Positions 42,609 to 51,678 of a stretch of DNA of 64,000 bases are shown one piece after another. The position numbers and the translations under genes were made by a program. This stretch comes from Chloroflexota bacterium. GTDB taxonomy: Bacteria; Chloroflexota; UBA11872; VXOZ01. Numbering within the stretch: the first letter of the stretch is position 1; the number at the start of each line of letters is the position of its first letter. The notes under the pieces are model-generated. The model did no database searches. It was not told the origin of the DNA and saw only the letters and a program-made list of their open reading frames with translations. The stretch lies in contig JAPPLM010000042.1 of assembly GCA_028874195.1 (NCBI GenBank), forward strand, positions 100,908-164,907, in the 5' to 3' direction.

Positions 42609-43322
42609 CTACACCACTTGCTGCCAGACATCCCAATCGGTCTTATCAAAATTCCACAGCCGGCGACCGGACTCGATTTTCTTGAAGTCTGCCAAGCGCG
42701 GCTTCAATTCTGCCAGGCGGTCGGGGAGATGCTCTGCGATCGTTGCTTCAAGGAAGGCGATGTCTTCTGCGCCGACCTCTTCGATGACAGCGTCATTGCC
42801 CAAGTCTTCAACCTTGCCGCCAACGTAGCAGACAGTTTCGTACATAGAGTCGGCGAAGGCCTCACCCACGTCGCCGCAAACCACAATCGTACCGCGTTGT
42901 CCCATGAACCCCGCCATGTAGCCGCAGTTCCCGCCAATCAGCAAGAGGCCGCCCTTCATCGCCACGCCGGCGCGGGCGGCTGCATGCTTGTGAATGACCA
43001 CGGTGCCGCCGCGGATGGTGGCGGCTGCGCCGTTACCGGCGCTGCCGTGGACGATGACGGTACCCGACAGCATCGATTCGGCCAGGCCCCAGCCGGTGCT
43101 GCCATTGATCTCCACAGTGGCGCCGTCCATCAGACCGCCGCAAAAGTACCCCACGCTGCCATCGAACGTAACCGTAGAAGGTTGGAGCAAGGCAACGCCG
43201 AGGTTGTGGCGCGCTCCCGGATTGCGGACGAGGACCTCTTTTTCTCCGTTGGCAATATGCTCCTTGATGCCGGTGTTGATCTCGCGAATGGACTTGCCGG
43301 TGCAATCTAGTTCAGCCGCCAT
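42609..43322 (-). CDS. mgsB: N-methylglutamate synthase GXGXG subunit (glutamate-synthase alpha3-like)
   Basis: 237-aa right-handed beta-helix protein of the GXGXG type, the C-terminal domain of GltB encoded separately (GlxC/MgsB-like). Repeated G-x-G-x-G turns are visible: GYFCGGLMDGATVEINGSTG, GTVIVHGSAGNGAAATIRGG, GGLLLIGGNCGYMAGFMGQ and GTIVVCGDVGEAF. It is a structural spacer between the GATase and FMN subunits in glutamate synthases. Its start overlaps the end of the GATase gene by 16 bp, showing tight coupling. Confidence 0.83.
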   Translation of the reverse strand: MAAELDCTGKSIREINTGIKEHIANGEKEVLVRNPGARHNLGVALLQPSTVTFDGSVGYFCGGLMDGATVEINGSTGWGLAESMLSGTVIVHGSAGNGAAATIRGGTVVIHKHAAARAGVAMKGGLLLIGGNCGYMAGFMGQRGTIVVCGDVGEAFADSMYETVCYVGGKVEDLGNDAVIEEVGAEDIAFLEATIAEHLPDRLAELKPRLADFKKIESGRRLWNFDKTDWDVWQQVV

Positions 43323-44218
43323 ACCTGCACTTCCTTCGCTTGCGCCTCGCGCACGCCGCCAATGCCGGGGAACGCATTTTCGATGGCGATCTCCTCGGTT
43401 GCGACGACTACCGTTTCGTCTGTTTCCGTGAAGAGGAGCGGCTTGAGGGCAAAGCGGTCTTTGGCAAAGCCTAATTCGTTGCGGGTTGCCGCCAAATAGC
43501 TGAAGGAGCCATCCAAATCGTCCAGAGAGGCAGTGAGCGCCTCTTGCAACGACATGCCCTGGGAGAGTCGGTCGGCCAGGTACACACCGATGACTTCTGA
43601 ATCGTTATCGGTGTAGAAGCGAACGCCGTGCTGCTCATATAGCATTCGCAATTTGTGATAATTCGTAATGTGGCCGTTGTGCACGACAGCGAGGTCCGGC
43701 ATGCCGTGTGCCCAGAACGGCTGAGAATGGCTGAGGTCTACTTTCGATTCGGTAGAAAGGCGGGTATGACCGATGCCATGGGTGCCCGTAATACGGGACA
43801 CTCCGTGGGTCTCTTCGAGATTCTCCGGTGAACCTACCTGTTTGACGATTTCCAGAGCGCTGCCCATGCTGACAACCTCGACGGTGTCAGCCTCTGATTC
43901 GATCAGCGCGCTGAGTTCTTTGGGCTCCCCTTGGTAGTCGAGTTCGAGCCGCAGGTATTCTTCCGTTGTTGATGCACTCAGGATCTCTCCCAAGTTTTCC
44001 ACCCGCTCCGTGATGCTCTCTCGTCGACCCGCGAACTCGCCGTTCTCACCCAGCTTTACGCGCAGGACGGTGTGTCCGTTAGTCAAACCGGTATAGAGCG
44101 CCACACCGGCGGAATCCGGCCCGCGGCACGCCAAGGCATTGAGCATGGTGAGCACAGTATTGCCCACCGGCGATGTACCGTCAGTCTTCTTATCGAGAAA
44201 GCCGATTATGCCGCACAT
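43307..44218 (-). CDS. mgsA: N-methylglutamate synthase class II glutamine amidotransferase-like subunit
   Basis: 303-aa Ntn-type class II GATase (GlxB/MgsA-like). The mature nucleophile Cys2 follows Met1 in MCGIIGFLDKK, ALACRGPDSAGVALY is near residue 30, GIGHTRLSTESKVDLSHSQPF is the glutamine-site stretch, and VVHNGHITNYHKLR holds the oxyanion Asn-Gly. In the pathway it would release methylamine from gamma-glutamylmethylamide. AAGGAA precedes the ATG. It is the first gene of the Mgs-Mgd-GmaS run, and the 306-bp divergent gap upstream must hold the promoter. Confidence 0.85.
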   Translation of the reverse strand: MCGIIGFLDKKTDGTSPVGNTVLTMLNALACRGPDSAGVALYTGLTNGHTVLRVKLGENGEFAGRRESITERVENLGEILSASTTEEYLRLELDYQGEPKELSALIESEADTVEVVSMGSALEIVKQVGSPENLEETHGVSRITGTHGIGHTRLSTESKVDLSHSQPFWAHGMPDLAVVHNGHITNYHKLRMLYEQHGVRFYTDNDSEVIGVYLADRLSQGMSLQEALTASLDDLDGSFSYLAATRNELGFAKDRFALKPLLFTETDETVVVATEEIAIENAFPGIGGVREAQAKEVQVWRLN

Positions 44219-44290
44219 GCGACGTTCCTTAGACTCCTGCTAGAAAGTGAGTCCCATAGATCGAACCATTATCGGGGTTGCCGCTCGTGT

Positions 44291-44300
44291 ATCACGTGAT
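44291..44300. promoter_or_regulatory. Palindrome upstream of the methylamine operon
   Basis: ATCACGTGAT is a perfect 10-bp palindrome 73-82 bp upstream of the mgsA start in the divergent gap. No well-spaced -35/-10 pair is evident beside it. It is a possible operator only. Confidence 0.25.
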
Positions 44301-44473
44301 GCGCCAACGCCCTGATTTCGGTGCAAAGGAGATCACCCAATACTATAGCATTCTTAGGCGTGCGGCGTACACGCGCATGTTCAGGTGTACGGCAGCATGA
44401 GCAGTAGTCCGGCTGGTACAGCAAAGATAGGTGCACAATCATTCCGGACCCTTGCGGAGTGTAGCATGTCGCT

Positions 44474-44496
44474 CTTTCGCTACAATAGTGCGAAAG
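44474..44496 (+). promoter_or_regulatory. Inverted repeat around a -10-like box before the methyltransferase gene
   Basis: CTTTCGC (44474-44480) and GCGAAAG (44490-44496) flank TACAATAGT, which includes a good -10 box TACAAT. A repressor binding the arms would cover the -10 element. It is 29-51 bp before the ATG of the 44525 gene. The -35 region is poor. Confidence 0.35.
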
Positions 44497-44524
44497 CAAC
44501 AAGAATCTCGGGGGAGAACAGGGA

Positions 44525-45355
44525 ATGCCGGAACGTAATAAAGACGACGTGAGTGAATTCCATGAGTTTGAGAGAGCGGGATGGGAGCGAGTTGCCGGGG
44601 ACTATCACCGCTACTTTGCCGCCCTGACGACACGCTTTATCGAACCTTTGCTCGATGCCGGTGGGGTTGGGACAGACTGCCGTGTGCTCGACGTAGCTAC
44701 GGGACCGGGTTACGTTGCGGCGGCGGCCGCCAAACGCGGCGCTGTGGCCACCGGCATAGACTTTGCGGAAGCGGCGGTGACTGTAGCGCGAGAGCAGTAT
44801 CCTGACATCGAATTTCACACTGGCAGTGCTGAGGAGTTGCCCTTTCCAAACGCCCAGTTCGATGTCGTTCTCATGAACTTTGGCTTGTTGCATCTCGCCC
44901 GGCCCGAACAGGCCTTGGCGGAGGCGCAGCGCGTGTTGCGGCCTGGGGGACGCATTGCTTTCTCAGTTTGGGCAGATCCGCAGGCATGTATAGGCTTCAA
45001 GATAATCCTCGATGCCATAGCCGAGCACGGCAATATGAACGTGCCGCTGCCGGACGGGCCGCCCTTCTTTCGCTTCAGCGATGCGGCGGAGAGCAAGCGT
45101 GCACTGGTCGAGGCCGGTTTTCACAATCCGGAGGTAACGGTGATCGATACAAAATGGGCGATGCCGCACGCGGATATGTTGTATGAGACGTTTCTCCATG
45201 GCGCGGTGCGCACCGGCGCGCTTTTGCAGGCGCAGTCACCTGAGGCCCAGGCCGCTATTCGCCAAGCCGCGCGCGACGGTGTCATGGCTTTCCGCGACGC
45301 GGGGAACATTAACTTGCCAATGGCGGCAGTGCTTTCGAGCGCGCAAAAACCATAA
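44525..45355 (+). CDS. Class I SAM-dependent methyltransferase
   Basis: 276-aa methyltransferase of the UbiE/ArsM-like type. SAM motif I is VLDVATGPGYVAAAAAKRG (about residues 57-75); further motifs are GIDFAEAAV, GSAEELPFPNAQFDVVLMNF and VLRPGGRIAFSVW. The C-terminal part is specific and not recognised. The substrate is unknown. It is divergent from the methylamine operon and reads toward a solute-binding gene 178 bp on, with GGGGGAG as ribosome binding site. Confidence 0.85.
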   Translation: MPERNKDDVSEFHEFERAGWERVAGDYHRYFAALTTRFIEPLLDAGGVGTDCRVLDVATGPGYVAAAAAKRGAVATGIDFAEAAVTVAREQYPDIEFHTGSAEELPFPNAQFDVVLMNFGLLHLARPEQALAEAQRVLRPGGRIAFSVWADPQACIGFKIILDAIAEHGNMNVPLPDGPPFFRFSDAAESKRALVEAGFHNPEVTVIDTKWAMPHADMLYETFLHGAVRTGALLQAQSPEAQAAIRQAARDGVMAFRDAGNINLPMAAVLSSAQKP

Positions 45356-45532
45356 AGACATACGCAAGCTGCCGCTTTCGCAGCATATCTGGCATAAGAG
45401 ATTCTGGATGGTGGTATACTCTGCTCCAAGAGGATGCTGCACCTCACTGTCAAACGGTAGATTCAGCAGGAAAGGGAGGGACGCGCGTCTCTGATTGAAT
45501 GCAGCCAACTGCATAGGAAAGAGGAATATATC

Positions 45533-46954
45533 ATGTCCGACAAAATGGCAACGTTGACCCGACGCAAGCTCTTAGCCAGCGCCAGCGCTATCCCCGCCGT
45601 AGCAGTCCTTGCGGCCTGTGGCACGGCGACGATGCAGACGGAGATGGCAGAAGAGAAGCCGGCGGAGCAGAAGGCTGAAGCGGCGCCGAAACCGGCTGAG
45701 CCGGTGGACGTCGTCTTTGTGCCCAATCCCGCTTTCAAGTTCCACGAAGAGGGCCACGTCTCCAACGGCTTGATGGAGGCGTTCAGCGAGGAATTCTCCA
45801 ACATAAATCTGCTCGTAGAACCCTATACGGGCAATCGTAACGAGGCGTTCGCGGCCGCAGCCGCCGCAAATATCCCGTACGACGTTGTGACCGGCGGCGA
45901 AGGCACGCCGATTGATCGGGGACTGCAGGGCACCGTTCTGCACCTGAATGACCACATCAAGGCTACCGGCCTGGACATGAACGATGTCTGGGAAGGCCTG
46001 ATGGAGCCGGTTGTTTGGCGCGACGGCAGGGTGTTCGGTATGCCCTACGGCCCGGACATGCGTGTGCTCTACATGAACATCGATCTCTATATAAAGGGTG
46101 GCCTCGACCCGGCGGTCGGCCCGCAGACGTGGGACGAATTTGAGGAAGCCATTCAGAAGACGACGCAGAAAGATGCCGCGGGCAAGCTCACAGTTGCGGG
46201 TTTTCCGCCTGACTGGGGCTCCAACGGCACGTGGCTCTTCATGCTTCCCCTGTTGCAGCTAGGCGGCAGTCGCACGAACGACGATCGCACCAAGATGACC
46301 TTCAATACGCCTGAAGGCATTGAGGCCTTTACCTTCGTCAAGCGACTGTGGGACTTGCAGGATGGATTTGCCGCCATCAAGGAGTTTCAAGAATCAGCTC
46401 GGCCCTCCGGCAGGGATCGGGGTGCGGCACTCATCAATGCGAAGTGCGCCAGCATTTACATGACGTATGCTGAACGCAAGCAGCAGATTCGCCCGATTGA
46501 CCCGGACTATGAGTTTGGGTACACAGGATTCCCCTTGCCCCCAAACGCAGCGCGTCAAGTAAGCCTCGGCGGTTCCTGGATCCACATGGTTTCGGGCTGG
46601 ACGGAAACGGCAGAAGAGTCCTTTGCGTTGCTTGAGTTCCTGGCGCGGCCCGAGAACACACTGGCGTTCACCAAGACCTTCGACCGTGTGCCGGTGCGCA
46701 AGTCGGCGACGCTGTCCGAGGAATTCCACGAGAACGATCCGTTTGTCTTGCATATGTCTGAAAACATGCAATATCGCACCTCGACCCTTGGCTTTGGCGT
46801 GCCCGGCTCTGATCAGATGCGCCAGCAGGTGCTCACGGGCGGATGGGTTGGCTCAATCTGGAACGGCGAAGTAGGCATTCAGGAAGCCCTCGCCACGGCA
46901 GAAGAGCAAATGAACCTTATCGCCGAAGAGTGGCGCAAAGAGCTTGGGATCTAG
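45533..46954 (+). CDS. Extracellular solute-binding lipoprotein (ABC, family 1), third copy
   Basis: 473-aa binding protein with a twin-arginine-like TLTRRKLLASASA signal, lipobox ending LAACG, and an Ala/Glu/Lys/Pro linker. The mature part (DVVTGGEGTPIDRGLQGTV, GMPYGPDMRVLYMNIDLY, TWDEFEEAIQKTT, FGYTGFPLPPNAARQVSLGG) is like carbohydrate-type binding proteins and is only distantly related to the 26-31 kb pair. AGAGGA precedes the ATG. No permease follows; the next gene is a flavoprotein. It is an orphan binding protein here and its ligand is unknown. Confidence 0.85.
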   Translation: MSDKMATLTRRKLLASASAIPAVAVLAACGTATMQTEMAEEKPAEQKAEAAPKPAEPVDVVFVPNPAFKFHEEGHVSNGLMEAFSEEFSNINLLVEPYTGNRNEAFAAAAAANIPYDVVTGGEGTPIDRGLQGTVLHLNDHIKATGLDMNDVWEGLMEPVVWRDGRVFGMPYGPDMRVLYMNIDLYIKGGLDPAVGPQTWDEFEEAIQKTTQKDAAGKLTVAGFPPDWGSNGTWLFMLPLLQLGGSRTNDDRTKMTFNTPEGIEAFTFVKRLWDLQDGFAAIKEFQESARPSGRDRGAALINAKCASIYMTYAERKQQIRPIDPDYEFGYTGFPLPPNAARQVSLGGSWIHMVSGWTETAEESFALLEFLARPENTLAFTKTFDRVPVRKSATLSEEFHENDPFVLHMSENMQYRTSTLGFGVPGSDQMRQQVLTGGWVGSIWNGEVGIQEALATAEEQMNLIAEEWRKELGI

Positions 46955-47204
46955 ATCATAAGCATTTGACCACTCTTAAGCGGTCTGTGCGCTGGTTTAT
47001 GGATCCGATGGTAATTCCACTGGGCGAGGCGAGGAAAGGATTTGCGACGAGAGTCTCTCAATTCCTCGCTTCGCCCGGAGTGACTATAGAGCGAGTGACC
47101 TAACACTTGGCGCACAAAGCACCAAGATTGGTCGCAGATTTGAATTGGCCAAGGCAGTAGATTTCGGAAGTGCAGGACGAATCCAATTACCGAGGGAGCA
47201 TTCA

Positions 47205-48743
47205 GTGGCAGTTGACATTGACGTAGCGGTTGTCGGCGGCGGCCACAATGGTCTGGTGGCGGCGACGTATTTGGCTTGGGCCGGGCTGAAAGTTCATGTG
47301 TTTGAACGCCGCTCTTGGACGGGCGGCGCGGCGATCACGGAGGAACTGTGGCCGGGCTTCAAGTTCTCTACCTGCGCTCATATGGTGCACGGCATTCAGC
47401 CGAAGATCTATCGTGAATTTCAACTGCTCGAGCGCGGCATGGAAGTCATCCCGCGCCAGGGTATTCAGATAATGCCCGATGGGACGTATTTCGGGCCGAA
47501 GACGCATGACTCGTCTCGCAATTGCGCCGTTCACCTAACACAAGCAGAGCAAGAGGGACAGCGCCGTTACGGGGAATTCAAGAACACGCTGCAACGGGCA
47601 ATTTCGCCCTACCGGCTGCAACCGCCGCCCTCGCTCGATGAAGTGCGCGCCACAATTGCCGGCACTCCCGCGGCCGACGTGCTTGAGAAAGCGTTGACGA
47701 CGCGGATTTACGATCTACAGGACGAGTTGCTGCCGGATGGCAAACTCAAGGACCGCTTGGCCTACGAGGCGGGTGCAATCGGCAGAAATCCATTTGCCTT
47801 TCAATTTGCTTATGCCTCATTGAATGCGGTTGACGAGGAGACGGGCATCAAGCCGCCGAATGGCTACGTGCGTGGCGGGGTGGGTGTGATCAGCCGCCTG
47901 TTTCGGGAGTTCGCGGAAGAGGCGGGGGTGACAATTCAGACCGAGCACGAGGTCGAGGAGTTCTTGGTGGAAAAGGGAGAGGTCGTCGGTATTCGGCTGG
48001 GCAGCGGTGATGAGGTGCGTAGCCGAGTAGTTGCCTCGAATATCGACCCCAAAGGCACGTTTCTGCGCCTCATGTCCGCGGAGCACTTGGATAGCGGTTT
48101 CCGCAAGCGCATCCAGGGGATGATCACCAACGTCAGTTGCTACAAGTTCCTAGCGGTGATCTCCGAGTTGCCGCAATGGAGCGCCTGGGACGGCGATCCC
48201 GAACTTCCAAGCAAGGGTGCCGTGGTGATTAGCCTCGATCGCGCGGAGATGTCCGCAAACTACGATGACTTAGAGGCCGGACGTCCGCCGCGGAGGCCGT
48301 TGATTAGCTACTCGATCCCATCGGCGGTTGACGACAGCCTGACCCAGCCGGGGTACCATACCGCCTCAATTTGGATATATCCAGCGCCGGCGAAGCTGCA
48401 AGGCACAACGTGGGATGCTGTGCGCGAACAGGTTGCGGAAGGCCTCATCGACCAGATCACGGATTATGCGCCGAACTTCCGCAGATCTATCCGGGACTAC
48501 AAGCTGCGCACGCCGCTCGACCTGGAACGCGAGAACGGCTTGACGGATGGTTGCATCTGGCACGTCCAGCATACGGGCGAACATCTCGTATGGAACCGGC
48601 CGCTGCCGGAAATCTCCCAGTATCGGGCGCCACTGCCGGGACTCTACCTCTGCGGCGCGGGTCAGCATCCGGGCGGCGAAATCAGCGGTGTGCCCGGTCA
48701 CAACGCGGCCCACGAGATTCTGAAAGATCTCGGCCAGGTCTAG
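47205..48743 (+). CDS. Phytoene-desaturase-like FAD oxidoreductase (PYROXD2-type)
   Basis: 512-aa NAD(P)/FAD oxidoreductase. It has the dinucleotide motif AVVGGGHNGLVAATYLAWAG, then FERRSWTGGAAITEE, and the C-terminal FAD-closing GLYLCGAGQHPGGEISGVPG. This is the pattern of carotenoid-desaturase-like proteins of the PYROXD2 group, whose substrates are mostly unknown. I chose the GTG at 47205 because GGGAG precedes it by 7 nt and the protein then begins MAVDIDVAVVGGG; an upstream TTG frame lacks support. A perfect hairpin follows the stop. Confidence 0.82.
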   Translation: MAVDIDVAVVGGGHNGLVAATYLAWAGLKVHVFERRSWTGGAAITEELWPGFKFSTCAHMVHGIQPKIYREFQLLERGMEVIPRQGIQIMPDGTYFGPKTHDSSRNCAVHLTQAEQEGQRRYGEFKNTLQRAISPYRLQPPPSLDEVRATIAGTPAADVLEKALTTRIYDLQDELLPDGKLKDRLAYEAGAIGRNPFAFQFAYASLNAVDEETGIKPPNGYVRGGVGVISRLFREFAEEAGVTIQTEHEVEEFLVEKGEVVGIRLGSGDEVRSRVVASNIDPKGTFLRLMSAEHLDSGFRKRIQGMITNVSCYKFLAVISELPQWSAWDGDPELPSKGAVVISLDRAEMSANYDDLEAGRPPRRPLISYSIPSAVDDSLTQPGYHTASIWIYPAPAKLQGTTWDAVREQVAEGLIDQITDYAPNFRRSIRDYKLRTPLDLERENGLTDGCIWHVQHTGEHLVWNRPLPEISQYRAPLPGLYLCGAGQHPGGEISGVPGHNAAHEILKDLGQV

Positions 48744-48868
48744 GGACCGCGCGAGCACCGGGTTCTCTATTGGAACAACAGAGGCGTCAGTGACAACTGG
48801 CCCAGGAATCAGGCTTCTTTGCTCAAGACCATTGAGGTTTATCGGCCCAATGGCTCTACTGCGACGAA

Positions 48869-48896
48869 CTGACGCCAGTACGTAGACTGGCGTCAG
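48869..48896 (+). terminator. Hairpin after the FAD oxidoreductase gene
   Basis: Perfect 11-bp stem (48869-48879 with 48886-48896; CTGACGCCAGT / ACTGGCGTCAG) with a 6-nt loop, 125 bp downstream of the stop. No T-run follows directly, so termination strength is uncertain. Confidence 0.45.
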
Positions 48897-48983
48897 CAAA
48901 CCACAATCGGTTGATTTTGGGGAAAAGGCAAGAACTGAGCCACGTCGGTGCAGCAAAGGTGACTTGAGAGGTAGGACTACACA

Positions 48984-51350
48984 ATGGCTGATCCCAGCGC
49001 GCAAGCGGTATTGTCAACGGAGCTAGATGGCATTGAGTGCCATACGCCGCATGCCGTGCGCAGTGGCGACACGGTATGGGCGGCGTGGCAGGGTTACCGG
49101 CAGAACGAAGAACGCATCTATGCCCGGGCGCTCATCGGCAATTCGCTCTCACCCCTTGAAACGATCACGCCCGTGGGAGGCGAGCGCCACTCACCGCACA
49201 TGGGGTTGGCGCGCGATATGCCGATATGTGTTTGGATATCTCAGGTCTCGTATCAGGCGTATACGGTGGTCGCATCTACCCGTTCCATTTCCGGCTGGGA
49301 TACGCCGCAGCGACTTGGCAGCCGGGGCTTTGTGGTGTCCCTCCACGCCGACTCTGCTCACGGACGCATGGCGGTGGTGTGGTGCGAGGCAGGGTCGCCC
49401 GGTGAATACATCATCCGGCTTGCGGAAAACGACGGCAGCGGTTGGTCGGCGCCGGTGGACGTAACAAGCGCGCCGGGTTGGGTGCAGCGGCCGGAAGTGG
49501 CCGTAGCGAGCGATGGCTGCTGGGTTGCTTGGGATGCGTATACAGGCGGCACGTTTGACATTCATGGCGCCTTTGTTGACCAGAGTGGAACGGTTGTGCA
49601 GCAGGAAGTGATTAGCGACCGTGCCGCCGAAACCGCAATGGTCACAGCGGAAGCCTGGCAATTGGTTCCTTCGCTTACGTTGGATTCTGAGGGCAATCCA
49701 TGGGTTGCCTGGCTCTGCCGGCAAGAAGTGGTAAGTGATGCGAACGTGCTCGACCAGTGGCCCGTGGCGAGAGTCGCGCGGCGGGTAGATGGTCAATGGG
49801 AGCTTGCGCACGATGCCGATGGTTCGCCGGACCTGGGTGTCTTGGCCTGGGGCATGCTGGAGTGGCAGGGCCTAGGCGTATGGGGCTATCTCGGCAGGCG
49901 GCGCAAGCCGCTGGTAGTCTCCAATCCCGCGGGCGGCGTCTGGCTGCTTTGGGAGCGGAAGAAGCTGCCCAATGGGAGTACTCACACTACTCCCGGTGTG
50001 CTCTGTGGGCGCTATCTCGACAAGGCAGACGGCCAGGGACAACCGGCAGTCCAGGAGACCCGTGTCATCGCCGAGGGTCCGCGCTACTACACGCCGGTTT
50101 CAAGCGCCGCCATTGATCAGCGCAACGAGCTCTTGGTGACGGCGCGCGTTGCGCCTGAAATCTCGGTCGAGGATGTCTGTTTAGCTACCTATTCCTTAGC
50201 CGACGCCCCGGTTTTTCGCGATGAAGGCGCGTGGTTTGGATGGAAACCTGTCAGCGTGTCCGAGCCGCGACTAGAGCCGCGGCCTAGCGTGCAAGTCCGA
50301 GATTGGGCCGAGAGGTCGCGGGCGGCGTCAGCGCCGGGGTCGGAACTCAATCTTTATTGGGCGGATTTGCACGTGCATACGACTCACTCTGCCGACGCAG
50401 AGGGGTACGTTGACGAACTCATCGCCTACGCGCGCGACAAAGCCTACTTGGACTGCGTGGCTTTCTCCGATAACGACAAGCACCTCCTCAGCCTGACGTC
50501 TTCGGAGTATGACCTGGATTATCACTTTGTGCGCCACTTCCGGCACTTGGATGATTTTGTCCTGCTGCCGGCATTCGAATGGTCCCAGATGAAGCGCACA
50601 GATCGCGGCAGAACCTCCAATCACCGCACGGTGATCGCCGGCAAGAGCGAATTGCCGCTCTTGCGCTACACCGAGGTCGAGGGAGAGCCCCTGTCAGCGC
50701 TGGCTGCCCATGCGGAACAACATGGCGCGATACTGCACCCGCACCACGAGCACTGGGAGTTCTTGTCGGATTCAGGGACTGAAACGAACATGGAGGTCTG
50801 CTCCGGCTGGCGGGTGCACATGCTCGACCCAGCGTATCTGGATAAGATACATCACGTGTTGCGGGGCGGGCGGAGGCTCGGCTTCATTGGCTGCAGCGAC
50901 GGCCATCGCCGCACGGCGGGAACCGGTGGTGGGCTAACCGGCATCTACGCCGAGTCGCTTACGCGTACGGCTATAGTGGAGGCACTGCAGCAGCACCGGT
51001 GCTTTGCCACCGATGGTTCTCGCATTGCCGTGCAGCTCTGGGTCTCCGATATCTTCATGGGCGGCACCGGCCAAACGCACGCCCCGCCGGACATCCGCTG
51101 GAAGGTACAGCTTACGGAAACTCCGGCCAAGATCATGTTGTTGCGCGATGGACGGGTGATCAACACGTGGGAAGCCACGAGTGAAATGGCCTCCGGTCAG
51201 CATACCGACGTGGACGCAGAGCCGGGAGCCCACTTCTACTATCTTTGGGTTGAACAGTCGATGGCGTGGCGTACCCACCTTTCTAACGTAGCGCCTGCCT
51301 GGGGGCCGCGGGCGTGGTCTAGTCCCGTCTGGGTAGATTACGTGTCGTAG
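48984..51350 (+). CDS. Beta-propeller / PHP (CehA-McbA type) metallohydrolase fusion
   Basis: 788-aa protein. Residues 1 to about 440 are beta-rich with repeated W-V-A-W/DSEGNPWVAW elements, like a sialidase-type propeller. From about residue 455 it is a PHP phosphoesterase-like domain: YWADLHVHTTHSADAEG, AFSDNDKH, LPAFEWSQ, AILHPHHEHWEF and GFIGCSDGHRR supply the His/Asp/Glu metal ligands. A C-terminal beta domain follows. The reaction is unknown. There is no signal peptide, so it is likely cytoplasmic. GAGAGGTAGG precedes the ATG. Confidence 0.8.
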   Translation: MADPSAQAVLSTELDGIECHTPHAVRSGDTVWAAWQGYRQNEERIYARALIGNSLSPLETITPVGGERHSPHMGLARDMPICVWISQVSYQAYTVVASTRSISGWDTPQRLGSRGFVVSLHADSAHGRMAVVWCEAGSPGEYIIRLAENDGSGWSAPVDVTSAPGWVQRPEVAVASDGCWVAWDAYTGGTFDIHGAFVDQSGTVVQQEVISDRAAETAMVTAEAWQLVPSLTLDSEGNPWVAWLCRQEVVSDANVLDQWPVARVARRVDGQWELAHDADGSPDLGVLAWGMLEWQGLGVWGYLGRRRKPLVVSNPAGGVWLLWERKKLPNGSTHTTPGVLCGRYLDKADGQGQPAVQETRVIAEGPRYYTPVSSAAIDQRNELLVTARVAPEISVEDVCLATYSLADAPVFRDEGAWFGWKPVSVSEPRLEPRPSVQVRDWAERSRAASAPGSELNLYWADLHVHTTHSADAEGYVDELIAYARDKAYLDCVAFSDNDKHLLSLTSSEYDLDYHFVRHFRHLDDFVLLPAFEWSQMKRTDRGRTSNHRTVIAGKSELPLLRYTEVEGEPLSALAAHAEQHGAILHPHHEHWEFLSDSGTETNMEVCSGWRVHMLDPAYLDKIHHVLRGGRRLGFIGCSDGHRRTAGTGGGLTGIYAESLTRTAIVEALQQHRCFATDGSRIAVQLWVSDIFMGGTGQTHAPPDIRWKVQLTETPAKIMLLRDGRVINTWEATSEMASGQHTDVDAEPGAHFYYLWVEQSMAWRTHLSNVAPAWGPRAWSSPVWVDYVS

Positions 51351-51617
51351 CCACACCCCAAGGTACCCTTGACTTTGATCGGCTGAGTTGCGGTCGCCGC
51401 GGTCCTGTGCGTGCAGAAGCTTGCCACACGCCTGCAGGCCTCGCGGTAACGGCGCGATTCCTACTTGGAGATGCCGGAGAGGTGGCTTTTCGAGCCAATT
51501 TGGTTTCTGATAGCGACAGCGACTGTAGTAAAGTAGGGTTGAGTCTTGGAGAGTTTCGGCAACTCGACGTGACTCGAACACAACATCGAGGGCAGCGAGA
51601 AGAGAGCGCAGGTCATC

Positions 51618-51636
51618 CTGGGGGAGCCTCCCCCAG
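51618..51636. other. GC-rich palindrome in the spacer before the PrsW-NHL gene
   Basis: CTGGGGGAG and CTCCCCCAG flank one base, giving a 9-bp inverted repeat 43 bp before the next start. The 51351-51678 gap otherwise encodes nothing I recognise. It may affect translation initiation or be a repeat remnant. Confidence 0.35.
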
Positions 51637-51678
51637 TGAGGTGATTGTGCTGACTGACCCGCCACTACCAGGGAGGCA

